A stretch of DNA of 64,000 nt, from NCBI RefSeq assembly GCF_022063185.1, contig NZ_CP091913.1, positions 3,225,501-3,289,500 of the forward strand. Direction: 5' to 3'. Shown here piece after piece: positions 9,638-19,138 of this stretch. Source of the stretch: Nostoc sp. UHCC 0870 (GTDB lineage: Bacteria; Cyanobacteriota; Cyanobacteriia; Cyanobacteriales; Nostocaceae). The notes beneath the pieces are model-generated. The model saw only the letters and a list, made by a program, of their open reading frames with translations, did no database searches and was not told where the DNA came from. The position numbers and the translations under genes are program-made. How positions within the stretch are numbered: position 1 is the stretch's first letter; each line of letters opens with the position of its first letter.

Positions 9638-12600
9638 ATGACCCATCCTTTTCTTAAACATTTGCGTAGTCCAGATCGCCCGGTGATCGTCTTTGACGGT
9701 GCAATGGGGACTAACCTGCAAACCCAAAACCTCACGGCTGAAGACTTTGGCGGGGCGCAGTATGAAGGCTGTAATGAATACCTAGTCCACACGAAACCGG
9801 AAGCTGTTGCTAAGGTTCACCGTGACTTTCTCGCTGTGGGTGCAGATGTCATCGAAACTGATACTTTCGGTGCTACGTCGATTGTGTTAGCAGAATATGA
9901 CCTAGCAGACCAGACTTACTACCTGAACAAAAAAGCCGCCGAATTAGCGAAAAGTGTCGCTGCGGAATTTTCCACCCCGGAGAAACCCAGGTTTGTGGCT
10001 GGTTCTATCGGCCCGACAACCAAACTACCAACTTTGGGACACATTGACTTTGATACTTTAAAAACATCTGTTGCGGAACAAGCTGAAGCCTTGTTTGATG
10101 GTGGAGTTGATTTATTTATTATCGAAACTTGCCAAGATGTGCTGCAAATCAAAGCAGCTTTGAATGGAATAGAAGAAGTCTTTGCCAAAAAAGGGGAACG
10201 AATACCCCTGATGGTTTCTGTGACAATGGAAAGCATGGGGACAATGCTGGTAGGTTCAGAAATCAGTGCGGTGTTGACGATTTTAGAACCTTACCCAATT
10301 GATATTCTCGGTCTAAACTGTGCCACTGGGCCAGATTTGATGAAACCACACATCAAATATTTATCCGAACATTCGCCATTTGTGGTTTCTTGCGTTCCCA
10401 ATGCGGGTTTACCGGAAAATGTTGGTGGTCAAGCACACTACCGCCTAACACCAATAGAATTACGCATGGCGTTGATGCACTTTGTTGAAGATTTGGGTGT
10501 CCAAGTGATTGGGGGTTGCTGTGGGACACGTCCAGAACACATTCAACAATTGGCTCAAATTGCTCAAGAACTCAAGCCAAAAGTTAGACAACCGAGTTTA
10601 GAACCAGCAGCCGCATCAATTTATTCTACTCAACCCTATGACCAAGATAATTCTTTCTTGATTGTGGGTGAACGTCTGAACGCCAGTGGTTCTAAAAAGT
10701 GCCGTGATTTGTTAAATGCGGAAGACTGGGACGGACTGGTATCAATGGCTAGGGCGCAAGTTAAGGAAGGCGCGCATATCCTAGATGTCAACGTTGATTA
10801 TGTAGGACGGGACGGCGTGCGGGATATGCACGAGTTAGTTTCGCGCATTGTCAATAATGTCACGCTACCCTTAATGCTTGACTCCACTGAATGGGAAAAA
10901 ATGGAGGCGGGTTTAAAGGTGGCTGGGGGTAAGTGTTTGCTGAACTCCACCAACTACGAAGACGGCGAACCGCGCTTTTTAAAGGTGCTGGAAATAGCGA
11001 AGAAATACGGTGCAGGTGTCGTCATTGGCACAATTGACGAAGAAGGCATGGCGCGGACAGCCGAGAGGAAGTTTCTAATTGCCCAACGTGCTTACCGCCA
11101 AGCTGTAGAGTATGGTATACCTGCCACGGAAATATTCTTTGATACCCTAGCCCTACCTATTTCTACGGGGATTGAAGAAGACCGAGAAAATGGCAAGGCA
11201 ACCATTGAATCGATTCGCCGCATTCGCCAAGAATTGCCGGGATGTCACGTTATTTTAGGGGTATCGAATATATCCTTTGGTTTGAATCCCGCCTCACGCA
11301 TGGTGCTAAATTCAACATTCTTGCATGAGGCCATGTTAGCGGGAATGGATGCTGCGATCGTTAGTGCTAGCAAGATTTTACCACTATCTAAGATTGAAGC
11401 CCGCCATCAAGAAGTTTGTCGGCAGTTAATCTATGATGAGCGCAAATTTGAGGGTAATGTTTGCGTTTACGACCCCTTGGGAGAACTGACTAAATTATTT
11501 GAAGGTGTCAAAACCAAACGCAACGCAGGGGTTGATGAAAGCTTACCCATCGAAGAACGGCTCAAACAACATATCATCGACGGTGAACGCATCGGCTTAG
11601 AAGCACAGTTGACTAAAGCCTTAGAGCAATATCCCCCCTTAGAAATTATCAACACCTTCCTGCTAGATGGGATGAAAGTTGTGGGTGAGTTGTTCGGTTC
11701 AGGGCAAATGCAACTACCATTTGTATTACAGTCTGCGGAAACCATGAAAGCGGCTGTAGCCTATCTTGAACCATTCATGGAAAAGTCAGAATCTGGGAAT
11801 AACGCCAAAGGAACTTTTCTCATTGCTACCGTTAAAGGCGACGTTCATGATATTGGTAAAAACCTCGTCGATATCATCTTATCTAACAACGGTTACAAGG
11901 TGATTAACCTGGGAATTAAACAACCAGTAGAAAATATCATCGAAGCTTACAATCAACACAAAGCTGATTGTATTGCTATGAGTGGTTTGTTGGTGAAATC
12001 CACCGCCTTTATGAAAGAGAACTTGCAGGTATTCAACGAAAAAGGTATTACCGTACCTGTAATTTTAGGTGGTGCGGCACTAACTCCCAAATTTGTGCAT
12101 CAAGATTGTCAAAACACCTATAAAGGTAAGGTTGTTTACGGCAAAGATGCTTTCTCGGACTTGCATTTCATGGATAAATTAATGCCAGCAAAAGCATCTG
12201 GTAATTGGGATAACTTACAAGGATTTCTAGATGAAGTAGAAACTGAAGAAGCAAAAATTATTTCTGAACAGCCAGAAACTAAAAAGACTTCACTCAAAAC
12301 TCAGAAATTAGAACTCAGCACTGAAGTAGATACCCGACGTTCCGAAGCTGTAGCGGTAGACATACCACGTCCCACGCCGCCGTTCTGGGGAACGCAACTG
12401 TTACAACCTAATGATATTCCCATCGAGGAAATATTCTGGCATTTAGACTTACAAGCCTTAATTGCTGGACAGTGGCAATTCCGCAAGCCAAAGGAACAAT
12501 CTAAGGAAGAATATCAGGCTTTCTTGCATGAGAAAGTATATCCCATTTTGGAAAATTGGAAGCAGCTAATTATTGCCGAAAATCTGTTGCATCCCCAGGT

Positions 12601-13174
12601 AATTTACGGCTATTTCCCTTGTCAGTCTGAGGGGAATACTTTGTATATCTATGAAAACAATAGTGAAGATAAGAAGGAAGTAGCTAAGTTTGAGTTTCCC
12701 CGTCAAAGGTCATCAAGAAAACTGTGTATTGCAGATTTCTTTGCCCCAAAGGAGTCGGGAATCATTGATGTTTTCCCCATGCAGGCGGTGACTGTGGGGG
12801 AAATTGCCACAGAGTACGCTCAAAAATTGTTTGCCAATAATCAATACACTGATTATCTGTATTTTCACGGGATGGCGGTGCAAGTGGCAGAAGCAGTGGC
12901 TGAATGGACACACGCTAGAATTCGCCGTGAATTAGGATTTGGTGCGTCAGAGCCCGATAACATTCGGGATATATTGGCACAGCGTTATTGTGGTTCGCGG
13001 TATAGTTTCGGCTATCCGGCTTGTCCAAATATTCAAGACCAATACAAGCAACTGGAATTGTTGCAGACTGACAGAATTAACTTGTATATGGATGAAAGTG
13101 AGCAACTTTATCCAGAACAGTCTACAACGGCGATTATTGCCTATCACTCAGTAGCGAAGTATTTCACTGCTTAA
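9638..13174 (+). CDS. metH: Cobalamin-dependent methionine synthase
   Basis: I start at ATG 9638 ([20 protein letters not shown]); the frame is open for 23 codons further upstream without family similarity. The result is about 1178 residues, normal for MetH. Domains in order: homocysteine-binding barrel (GAMGTNLQ; zinc ligands in [11 protein letters not shown] near residue 300); pterin-binding barrel ([28 protein letters not shown]); B12 cap helices; Rossmann cobalamin domain with the axial-His motif [14 protein letters not shown] (about residue 735); and the C-terminal reactivation domain binding AdoMet ([32 protein letters not shown]). It transfers the methyl group of 5-methyl-THF to homocysteine. 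A hairpin terminator follows. I see no cobalamin riboswitch in the 296-base upstream gap. Confidence 0.97.
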   Translation: MTHPFLKHLRSPDRPVIVFDGAMGTNLQTQNLTAEDFGGAQYEGCNEYLVHTKPEAVAKVHRDFLAVGADVIETDTFGATSIVLAEYDLADQTYYLNKKAAELAKSVAAEFSTPEKPRFVAGSIGPTTKLPTLGHIDFDTLKTSVAEQAEALFDGGVDLFIIETCQDVLQIKAALNGIEEVFAKKGERIPLMVSVTMESMGTMLVGSEISAVLTILEPYPIDILGLNCATGPDLMKPHIKYLSEHSPFVVSCVPNAGLPENVGGQAHYRLTPIELRMALMHFVEDLGVQVIGGCCGTRPEHIQQLAQIAQELKPKVRQPSLEPAAASIYSTQPYDQDNSFLIVGERLNASGSKKCRDLLNAEDWDGLVSMARAQVKEGAHILDVNVDYVGRDGVRDMHELVSRIVNNVTLPLMLDSTEWEKMEAGLKVAGGKCLLNSTNYEDGEPRFLKVLEIAKKYGAGVVIGTIDEEGMARTAERKFLIAQRAYRQAVEYGIPATEIFFDTLALPISTGIEEDRENGKATIESIRRIRQELPGCHVILGVSNISFGLNPASRMVLNSTFLHEAMLAGMDAAIVSASKILPLSKIEARHQEVCRQLIYDERKFEGNVCVYDPLGELTKLFEGVKTKRNAGVDESLPIEERLKQHIIDGERIGLEAQLTKALEQYPPLEIINTFLLDGMKVVGELFGSGQMQLPFVLQSAETMKAAVAYLEPFMEKSESGNNAKGTFLIATVKGDVHDIGKNLVDIILSNNGYKVINLGIKQPVENIIEAYNQHKADCIAMSGLLVKSTAFMKENLQVFNEKGITVPVILGGAALTPKFVHQDCQNTYKGKVVYGKDAFSDLHFMDKLMPAKASGNWDNLQGFLDEVETEEAKIISEQPETKKTSLKTQKLELSTEVDTRRSEAVAVDIPRPTPPFWGTQLLQPNDIPIEEIFWHLDLQALIAGQWQFRKPKEQSKEEYQAFLHEKVYPILENWKQLIIAENLLHPQVIYGYFPCQSEGNTLYIYENNSEDKKEVAKFEFPRQRSSRKLCIADFFAPKESGIIDVFPMQAVTVGEIATEYAQKLFANNQYTDYLYFHGMAVQVAEAVAEWTHARIRRELGFGASEPDNIRDILAQRYCGSRYSFGYPACPNIQDQYKQLELLQTDRINLYMDESEQLYPEQSTTAIIAYHSVAKYFTA

Positions 13175-13206
13175 TTTTGCCAATAGTCGGTGTTAGGTAA
13201 CAGCAA

Positions 13207-13240
13207 AAATGGGGAAAGCATTAAATAGCTTTCCCCATTT
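13207..13240 (+). terminator. Hairpin terminator after metH
   Basis: A perfect 13-bp stem, AAATGGGGAAAGC (13207-13219) with its complement at 13228-13240, and an 8-nt AT loop. It lies 33 bases after the metH stop. The following T-tract is weak (ATTTATTTGG), so it may also simply stabilise the 3' end. Confidence 0.7.
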
Positions 13241-13254
13241 ATTTGGACTAAAAA

Positions 13255-13325
13255 TATAGGTACAAGAACCCCACCCCCAACCCCCTCCCCGCAGGCAAGG
13301 AGGGGGCTATGATATACCTGTTCTC
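13255..13325. repeat. Dispersed repeat family R1, short copy (inverted)
   Basis: The tract holds ACAAGAACCCCACCCCCAAC and GGAGGGGGCTATGATATACC. Its reverse complement matches the outer parts of the longer copies at about 19450-19580 and 31570-31695, but it lacks their central segment of about 40 bases. It lies between the convergent ends of metH and the next gene. Confidence 0.75.
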
Positions 13326-14259
13326 ATTTAACTGACTTCTGTAACAGTTCTGCCATACCAATATTTCCCTGTAAGCCGCCTGTGTGGACTAAGAGTAGGC
13401 GATCGCCACCCAAATCTCCTTTACGTATTAAATCTATCACACCATAAAACATTTTTGCGGTATATACGTAATCAAGTGGGATGCCGTGAATTTGAGTAAA
13501 ATCATGACTAAATGATACAAGCTGATCATTTACCTTGGCATAACCACCGAAGTGATAATCACATACTAATTCCCAAGGTGCGGGAGTGCTGGATGGTGCG
13601 GGTAGTCCAGAGGCGAGGTACTGCGTTAGTAGGTTGGTGATATCTTGTCTGAGAAAGTCGCCATTTTTCAACACAGGGAAACCAAGCGATCGCTGTTTTG
13701 GTTGTAGCGAAAGTGTCAACCCAGCTAAAGTAGTAGCTGTCCCACAAGCTACACAGATAGTATCAAATCCTGCTGTAACTTCAGAAAGTATCTCTGTACA
13801 CCCGCGCACACCATTAAGATTACAACCACCTTCAGGAATGATAAAAACCTCACCAAAACGCTGGCGTAAGTCTGCGTGTAATTCTGGGGTGTGGCGTTGA
13901 CGGTAAGTTTCGCGGTCAATATATACTAGCTGCATCCCTTGTTCCACAGCAAAACTTAAGGTGGGGTTTAAAGGAAGCCGTTCTTCACCACGAATCACGC
14001 CAATAGTGCGAAAACCTAAAAGATTCCCAGCCGCAGCCGTTGCATAGATGTGATTAGAATAAGCACCGCCAAAGGTGAGAATTGTGGTGTAATTTTCTTC
14101 TTTGGCTGCTAATAGGTTGTATTTCAGCTTGAACCACTTGTTACCATTTACCCAAGGGTGCATTAAATCAAGGCGCAGCACAGAGACTTCCACCCCAGCG
14201 CGACTAAATATTTCGCTGTTGATTTGCTGTGTGGGAGGTGGGATTAAACTCAAGGACAT
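13324..14259 (-). CDS. PLP-dependent D-cysteine desulfhydrase / ACC deaminase family protein
   Basis: 311 residues of the tryptophan-synthase-beta fold. The PLP lysine lies in VNGNKWFKLKYNLLAA (about residue 43), followed by the substrate loop TFGGAYSNHIYATAAAGN. The cofactor phosphate contacts are in VACGTATTLAGL, and the C-terminus has LLLVHTGGLQGN. The family comprises D-cysteine desulfhydrases and 1-aminocyclopropane-1-carboxylate deaminases; sequence alone does not settle which. Most bacterial members outside plant-associated rhizobia act as D-cysteine desulfhydrases. Start ATG at 14259. It is convergent with metH. Confidence 0.85.
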   Translation of the reverse strand: MSLSLIPPPTQQINSEIFSRAGVEVSVLRLDLMHPWVNGNKWFKLKYNLLAAKEENYTTILTFGGAYSNHIYATAAAGNLLGFRTIGVIRGEERLPLNPTLSFAVEQGMQLVYIDRETYRQRHTPELHADLRQRFGEVFIIPEGGCNLNGVRGCTEILSEVTAGFDTICVACGTATTLAGLTLSLQPKQRSLGFPVLKNGDFLRQDITNLLTQYLASGLPAPSSTPAPWELVCDYHFGGYAKVNDQLVSFSHDFTQIHGIPLDYVYTAKMFYGVIDLIRKGDLGGDRLLLVHTGGLQGNIGMAELLQKSVK

Positions 14260-14324
14260 AAAATTGGTGATTGGGGATTATACTAACGCTTGACGGTAGT
14301 AACACAAAACGATAGTATTATATT

Positions 14325-14609
14325 GTGATTGTAAGTTTCAAATCTGAAGAGACAAAGCTCATTTTTGATGGCTTTATATCTGCTGAATACCCGCCAGATA
14401 TTCAAAAAGTTGCTTTACGAAAGCTGCTGATGCTGAATGCAGCAACATCAATTCAAGACTTGCGCGTTCCACCAGGTAATCGATTGGAAAAGCTAGTTGG
14501 GGACAGACAAGGACAATATAGCATTCGTATTAATGACCAGTGGCGAATCTGCTTTGTCTGGAGTAATGAAAATAATGCGGATGAAGTTGAAATTGTAGAC
14601 TACCACTGA
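14325..14609 (+). CDS. higB: HigB-type mRNA-interferase toxin (RelE/ParE superfamily)
   Basis: 94 residues starting at GTG 14325 (MIVSFKSEETKLIFDGF). HigB/plasmid-maintenance killer features are visible: ALRKLLMLNAATSIQDLRVP, PPGNRLEKLVGDRQGQYSIR and NDQWRICFVWS, the last being the conserved RIxF strand of RelE folds. Toxins of this type cleave ribosome-bound mRNA. The antitoxin gene follows after seven bases, in the toxin-first order characteristic of higBA. Length is normal and no disruption is seen. Confidence 0.92.
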   Translation: MIVSFKSEETKLIFDGFISAEYPPDIQKVALRKLLMLNAATSIQDLRVPPGNRLEKLVGDRQGQYSIRINDQWRICFVWSNENNADEVEIVDYH

Positions 14610-14616
14610 GTAAAAA

Positions 14617-14931
14617 ATGATAATGAATAGTAATTGTTTACCAAATATCCATCCAGGCGAAATTCTGCAACTAGAATTTTTAGAGCCATTGAATATTACC
14701 CCTTATCGGTTGAGTAAAGATATAGGTGTCACTCAGACAAGAATTGGCGAAATTTTATCAGGTAAACGCAGTATTACAGCAGATACAGCTTTGCGTTTAT
14801 CGCGTTATTTTGGTAACAGTCCCCAGTTTTGGCTGAATTTGCAAATGCAATATGATTTACGTCAAGCTTGGGTAGAAAAGGCAGATGTTTACAACCAGAT
14901 TCCTGTGAATCCGTTTAATAGTGTAGCTTAA
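14617..14931 (+). CDS. higA: HigA-type antitoxin, XRE helix-turn-helix protein
   Basis: 104 residues. The antitoxin opens with IHPGEILQLEFLEPLNIT, the signature of HigA/VapI antitoxins, and has a helix-turn-helix (YRLSKDIGVTQTRIGEILSG) followed by FGNSPQFWLNLQMQYDLR. It would bind HigB and repress the shared promoter. The ATG at 14617 or the one at 14623 could be used; both follow the toxin stop closely. The pair is intact and likely functional. Confidence 0.93.
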   Translation: MIMNSNCLPNIHPGEILQLEFLEPLNITPYRLSKDIGVTQTRIGEILSGKRSITADTALRLSRYFGNSPQFWLNLQMQYDLRQAWVEKADVYNQIPVNPFNSVA

Positions 14932-15059
14932 TAGGTATCTAACCGCAGCTCAACTTGCATCCTCAGCAGTGGTTGTGAATAATACATAGGTAAAACAATA
15001 TTAATTCAAGCTCCCGAATTTATCCGTGGGGTAATTAATTTTGAATTTTGTAGGCTTGC

Positions 15060-15124
15060 CTTTCCTACGGAACGCTACGCGAACCCGTAGGGTATTTTGA
15101 ATTTTGAATTTGGAGCGCAGCGAC
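15060..15124. repeat. Small palindromic repeat plus TTTGAAT heptamers
   Basis: CTACGGAACGCTACGCGAAC and the following CCGTAGGG form an imperfect palindrome. This is another copy of the short GC-rich repeat class seen at 5388-5502, 17299-17325, 28634-28665 and 29865-29940. It runs straight into the next gene, where a TTTTGAA tract precedes the GTG start. Confidence 0.6.
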
Positions 15125-16297
15125 GTGACCACTGTAATCTTTGTACACGGCACAGGGGTAAGGGGACGGGAATATGAGGAAACTTTTCAGATAATTGAGC
15201 AAAAAATTCACGCCCACAATGCAGATATTACAGTTGCGCCTTGTGTTTGGGGTGATGTGTTCGGCACAAAGTTAAATGCTAACGGTGCATCAGTGCCTTT
15301 GTATGATGGGACACTGGCTTTAGATGAGGTGGAGACAGAAGACCCAGATGTTGTCCTGTGGGGTGAATTATACCGCGATCCTTTGTATGAATTGCGCCTG
15401 CTCTCATTAAAATCGATTGAGGAAGGTAGCTCAAATCCTTTTGAGGAACAGCCCGCAGATAGGTTACAGAGGCAAGTTGAGAATTTTACACCTACCCCCG
15501 AATTGGAAGCGGAATTGTCCAAAGCGGGAATTACTGGAGTGTTTAGAGAAGCGCGAGAGGTGGTGATTCACTCTCAGGCTTATGAGGAAGTTTTACCCAT
15601 AGTTAGCGAATCTGATTTAAATGAGTATTCGGCAGTTGTAGCTAGGGCAATTGTCGCCGAAGCAATGTTGATTAGTGAACAACAGGAAAGATTTCCGCCC
15701 ATACTCACCGATGCAAAATTGCGAGACAAAGTTGTAGAATCCCTGGTTTTGACTTTAGCTGAGGCGCAGTTAGGTTTGGGTAATTGGTTAGTCAAGCCAT
15801 TGCTGCACCTGGGAACAAATTATGTCAAGCGCAGGCGTGGTGCTGTGACTGATAAGGTTTCGCCTATGCCCTCTGATATCCTGTTTTATCAGACGCGGGG
15901 GAAGAAAATTCGGGCTTTTATCAAAGAACAAATCGCCCAAGCTGAACCGCCAGTAGTGTTACTCGCCCATAGTTTAGGGGGAATCGCTTGTGTAGATTTG
16001 CTGGTGCAGCAACCACTGTCTCAGGTGGAATTATTAGTTACGGTGGGTTCTCAAGCACCGTTTTTATATGAGATTAACGCTCTGTACAGTCTAGAATATG
16101 GTCAACCATTGCCGGAATATTTCCCGGAATGGTTAAATATTTATGATTTACGGGATTTCCTCAGCTACGTTGGTAGTAGAATTTTTCCTAATGTTGAGGA
16201 TGTAGTGGTGGATAGTAAACAACCATTCCCCCGTTCTCATGGTGCTTATTGGACAAATGCTAAAACTTGGGAGGCGATTTTTGCGCGGTTGCCGTGA
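15125..16297 (+). CDS. Alpha/beta hydrolase (putative lipase/esterase)
   Basis: I choose GTG 15125 (MTTVIFVHGTGVRGREYEE); the frame extends upstream only into a repeat with a TTG. This gives about 390 residues. Alpha/beta-hydrolase marks are the oxyanion strand TVIFVHGTG at the N-terminus and the nucleophile elbow VVLLAHSLGGIACVDLL (Ser in H-S-L-G, about residue 290), followed by LLVTVGSQAPFLYEI. The C-terminal FPRSHGAYWTNAKTWEAIF may supply the catalytic His. The long middle region (about residues 60-250) is helical and has no recognised domain. It resembles lipase-class-3/PGAP1-like cytosolic hydrolases. The substrate is unknown. Confidence 0.75.
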   Translation: MTTVIFVHGTGVRGREYEETFQIIEQKIHAHNADITVAPCVWGDVFGTKLNANGASVPLYDGTLALDEVETEDPDVVLWGELYRDPLYELRLLSLKSIEEGSSNPFEEQPADRLQRQVENFTPTPELEAELSKAGITGVFREAREVVIHSQAYEEVLPIVSESDLNEYSAVVARAIVAEAMLISEQQERFPPILTDAKLRDKVVESLVLTLAEAQLGLGNWLVKPLLHLGTNYVKRRRGAVTDKVSPMPSDILFYQTRGKKIRAFIKEQIAQAEPPVVLLAHSLGGIACVDLLVQQPLSQVELLVTVGSQAPFLYEINALYSLEYGQPLPEYFPEWLNIYDLRDFLSYVGSRIFPNVEDVVVDSKQPFPRSHGAYWTNAKTWEAIFARLP

Positions 16298-16317
16298 TGA
16301 ACAAAAAGATACCTCTA

Positions 16318-16350
16318 AGATCCCCGACTTCTCAAAGAAGTCGGGGATCT
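16318..16350. repeat. Perfect palindromic hairpin (15-bp stem, 3-nt loop)
   Basis: AGATCCCCGACTTCT (16318-16332), loop CAA, then its exact complement (16336-16350). It lies between the hydrolase gene and hicB. There is no T-tract on the plus side, so it could be a terminator-like structure or a dispersed palindromic repeat. Confidence 0.75.
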
Positions 16351-16397
16351 GAACCCCTCGATTTTCCAAATATTAGCTGAGTAAAGGTAAATTTGAT

Positions 16398-16622
16398 ATG
16401 TCCTATAAAGTCAGCATTGTCATCGAAAAAGATGAAGATGGATATTATGCTTATTGTCCTGAACTTCCTGGTTGTCAATCTCAAGGTGATTCACTAGCAG
16501 AAGTACAAGAAAATATTAAAGAAGCTGTTGAACTGTACATAGAAACATTGTCTCATGCAGAAAAGCAGGCACTTCAAAACAAAGAAATATTAACAATGAC
16601 GTTGGAGGTTAAAGTTGCCTAA
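16398..16622 (+). CDS. hicB: HicB-type antitoxin
   Basis: 74 residues with the HicB partial RNase H fold: YKVSIVIEKDEDGYYAYCPE, LPGCQSQGDSLAEVQENIKE and AVELYIETL. It normally neutralises the HicA mRNA interferase encoded next to it. The stop overlaps by eight bases the TTG of the following frame, which has a GGAGG four bases upstream and begins like HicA, so the original hicBA layout is still visible. The toxin partner is not intact here, so this is probably an orphan antitoxin. Confidence 0.88.
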   Translation: MSYKVSIVIEKDEDGYYAYCPELPGCQSQGDSLAEVQENIKEAVELYIETLSHAEKQALQNKEILTMTLEVKVA

Positions 16623-17283
16623 ACAGCCTCGCCTCACTGCAATAGAAGCTGAAAGCCTTGAAGCCGAACCTTTATTAGTCGAGGCTTTGGCAATGAGAAA
16701 ACGCCTGCTGGGGGAAGAACACCCCGATGTGGCAACTAGCCTGAACAATTTGGCTCTACTCTACGATTCCCAGGGAAGGTACAGCGATGCCGAACCTTTG
16801 TATATCGAGGCTTTGGCAATGATAAAACGCCTGCTGGGGGAAGAACACCCCGATGTGGCAACTAGCCTGAACAATTTGGCTCTACTCTACGATTCCCAGG
16901 GAAGGTACAGCGATGCCGAACCTTTGTATATCGAGGCTTTGGCAATGATAAAACGCCTGCTGGGGGATGAACACCCTTATGTGGCAACTAGCCTGAACAA
17001 TTTGGCTTACCTCTACCGTTCCCAGGGCAGATACAGCGAAGCCGAACCTTTGTATATCGAGGCTTTGGCAATGATAAAACGCCTGCTGGGGGATGAACAC
17101 CCCGATGTGGCAATTAGCCTGAACAATTTGGCAGCACTCTACCGTTCCCAGGGCAGGTACAGCGAAGCCGAACCTTTGTATATCGAGGCTTTGGCGATTT
17201 TAGAACAACAGTTAGGGGCAAATCATCCCAATACAATTACTGTGCGAAATAATTTGGAATATTTGCGCCGGAATAATTCGTAA
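16615..17283 (+). CDS. Chimeric frame: HicA N-terminal stub fused to a kinesin-light-chain-type TPR array
   Basis: The frame begins at TTG 16615 with a good GGAGG. The first residues, MPKQPRLTAIEAE, match the start of cyanobacterial HicA toxins. After about residue 15 it switches to TPR_12-type repeats with a 42-residue period: AEPLYIEALAMIKRLLG, EEHPDVATSLNNLALLYDSQ, GRYSDAEPL, repeated about five times. The DNA of the repeats (126-bp units) is nearly identical, including silent positions, so they expanded recently. The HicA double-stranded RNA-binding fold and its catalytic His are missing. Either recombination replaced hicA by the 3' part of a TPR gene, or TPR units expanded into it. Whether the chimera is translated usefully is unknown. 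Confidence 0.75.
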   Translation: MPKQPRLTAIEAESLEAEPLLVEALAMRKRLLGEEHPDVATSLNNLALLYDSQGRYSDAEPLYIEALAMIKRLLGEEHPDVATSLNNLALLYDSQGRYSDAEPLYIEALAMIKRLLGDEHPYVATSLNNLAYLYRSQGRYSEAEPLYIEALAMIKRLLGDEHPDVAISLNNLAALYRSQGRYSEAEPLYIEALAILEQQLGANHPNTITVRNNLEYLRRNNS

Positions 17284-17812
17284 TTCGTAATTCGTAATGG
17301 GCTAACGCCCCGCTCCGCTAACGTAATTAGTAATTTTTAGTTTTGTTAGTCTTTAAACTCCGTGAACGAGTATTTTTGCTCCGTCGATGAGCCTTTGAAC
17401 TCCGTGAACGAGTATTTTTGCTCCGTCGATGAGCCTTTGAACTCCGTGAACGAGTATTTTTACTCCGTGAACGAGTATTTTTGCTCCGTCGATGAGTCTT
17501 TTAACTCCGTGAACGAGTATTTTTACTCCGTTAACGAGCCTTTGAACTCCGTCGATGAGCCTTTGAACTCCGCGAACGAGTATTTTTGCTCCGTTAACGA
17601 GCCTTTGAACTCCGTGAACGAGTATTTTTGCTCCGTGAATGAGTCTTTTAACTCCGTCAACGCTCCGATCGCAATAACATTATATTCTTTTCCCTACACC
17701 CCTACACCCCTACACCCCTACACCCCTATACCCTTACACCCCTCCCCTATACCCTTACACCCCTATACCCCTTCCCCAATGGCAGATATAATCGAGTTTT
17801 ACAAAAAAATCT
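17284..17812. repeat. 21-bp tandem array and heptamer tract between the TPR frame and the DUF58 gene
   Basis: After AATTCGT heptamers (17278-17298) comes an array at about 17350-17667. It has some 15 units of 21 bp in two main types, TATTTTTGCTCCGTCGATGAG-like (tail varying GAACGAG/CGATGAG) and CCTTTGAACTCCGTGAACGAG-like. All share the ACTCCGT/GCTCCGT core. A CCTACAC/CCTATAC heptamer tract follows (17694-17776). Because 21 is a multiple of three, the array is open in one frame (repeats of NEYFCSV/DEPLNSV), but there is no independent sign of a gene. Any promoter for the next gene must lie in its 3' end. Confidence 0.85.
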
Positions 17813-19138
17813 ATGGTTGCTGCTAAACGAGTTTATTTATTATTACTTTTGGGTTTAGCGATCGCTCTCCTATTATCCTTTTTCATCAGCATTCCCGCTA
17901 GCATCGTTATCACCCTCATCTTTGATATCGCTGTCTTAGCTTTAATGGTTATCGATGGTTTGCGTGTCAAGCCTCTGCGGGTGCAAATCACTCGCCAGTT
18001 ACCATCCCACTTTTCTATTGGGCGAGATAATCCGGTTGTACTGACAATTACATCCGAGAAAACTAACGCCATCATTCAAATCCGCGACTATTACCCCGCC
18101 GATTTTGGCGTATCCACACCTACATTAAATACCACTATTGCCGCCAACACTACCCAAGAATTAACCTACACCGTCTACCCCACACAGCGCGGTGAGTTTA
18201 ATTGGGGGAATATTCAAGTTAGACAATTAAGCCCTTGGGGTTTAGCTTGGGATGATTGGCAGATTCGCCACGCTACCACAGCTAAAGTTTATCCTGATTT
18301 AATCGGATTGCGATCGCTCTCTATCCGCCTGACATTACAATCATCTGGTGCTATCCGCCAATCAAAACGATTAGGTATTGGTACAGAATTCGCCGAACTG
18401 CGGAACTATCGCACTGGTGATGATTTGCGCTTGATTGATTGGAAGGCTACAGCCAGGCGAGTGGGGACACATGGAAATACACCGCCTTTGGTGCGGGTGC
18501 TAGAACCAGAACAGGAACAAACTTTATTGATTTTACTAGACCGTGGGCGATTGATGACCGCTCAGGTACAGGGTTTGCAACGCTTCGACTGGGGTTTGAA
18601 TGCAACCTTATCTCTCGCCTTAGCGGGATTACACCGGGGCGATCGCGTGGGTGTGGGTGTATTTGATAACCAAATGCACACATGGATGCCGCCGGAACGG
18701 GGACAACATCATTTAAATCAACTCATCGACCGTTTAACCCCCATTCAACCAGTTTTATTAGAATCAGACTACTTGGGGGCTGTAACTCATGTAGTCCAGA
18801 AACAAACTAGGCGATCGTTAGTAGTAATTATTACAGACTTAGTAGATGTCACCGCTTCTACTGAACTGCTGGCGGCATTGTCTCGGTTAGCACCCCGCTA
18901 TCTACCATTTTGCGTCACCCTGAGAGATCCCAAAGTAGATAATTTAGCTCACACTTTTACTGATGATGTGACACAAGCTTACACCCGTGCAGTAGCGTTA
19001 GATTTATTAGCACAGCGTCAGGTGGCTTTTGCTAAGTTAAAGCAAAAAGGTGTGTTGGTACTAGATGCGCCAGCTAACCAAATTAGTGATCAACTAGTAG
19101 AAAGATATCTGCAACTCAAAGCCCGGAATCAGCTTTAA
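17813..19138 (+). CDS. DUF58 domain-containing protein
   Basis: 441 residues. Two adjacent N-terminal membrane segments (VYLLLLLGLAIALLLSFFIS and ASIVITLIFDIAVLALMVI) are followed by a beta-rich region and then the DUF58 hallmark FAELRNYRTGDDLRLIDWKA with TARRV (about residues 200-225). A von Willebrand A-like domain follows (LLILLDRGRLM; VVIITDLVD). DUF58 proteins usually pair with MoxR-type AAA ATPases in membrane or envelope complex assembly, but no moxR gene is next to it here. Start ATG at 17813. The gene begins right after a repeat tract. Confidence 0.88.
   Translation: MVAAKRVYLLLLLGLAIALLLSFFISIPASIVITLIFDIAVLALMVIDGLRVKPLRVQITRQLPSHFSIGRDNPVVLTITSEKTNAIIQIRDYYPADFGVSTPTLNTTIAANTTQELTYTVYPTQRGEFNWGNIQVRQLSPWGLAWDDWQIRHATTAKVYPDLIGLRSLSIRLTLQSSGAIRQSKRLGIGTEFAELRNYRTGDDLRLIDWKATARRVGTHGNTPPLVRVLEPEQEQTLLILLDRGRLMTAQVQGLQRFDWGLNATLSLALAGLHRGDRVGVGVFDNQMHTWMPPERGQHHLNQLIDRLTPIQPVLLESDYLGAVTHVVQKQTRRSLVVIITDLVDVTASTELLAALSRLAPRYLPFCVTLRDPKVDNLAHTFTDDVTQAYTRAVALDLLAQRQVAFAKLKQKGVLVLDAPANQISDQLVERYLQLKARNQL

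Noticed and set aside
17350..17667. CRISPR array
   Set aside because: Units are contiguous 21-bp repeats without unique spacers and no cas genes are near.
17362..17826. Protein made of NEYFCSV/DEPLNSV repeats
   Set aside because: The frame is open only because the DNA repeat unit is 21 bp. It runs into a CCTACAC tract and overlaps the DUF58 start; no start signal or homology.
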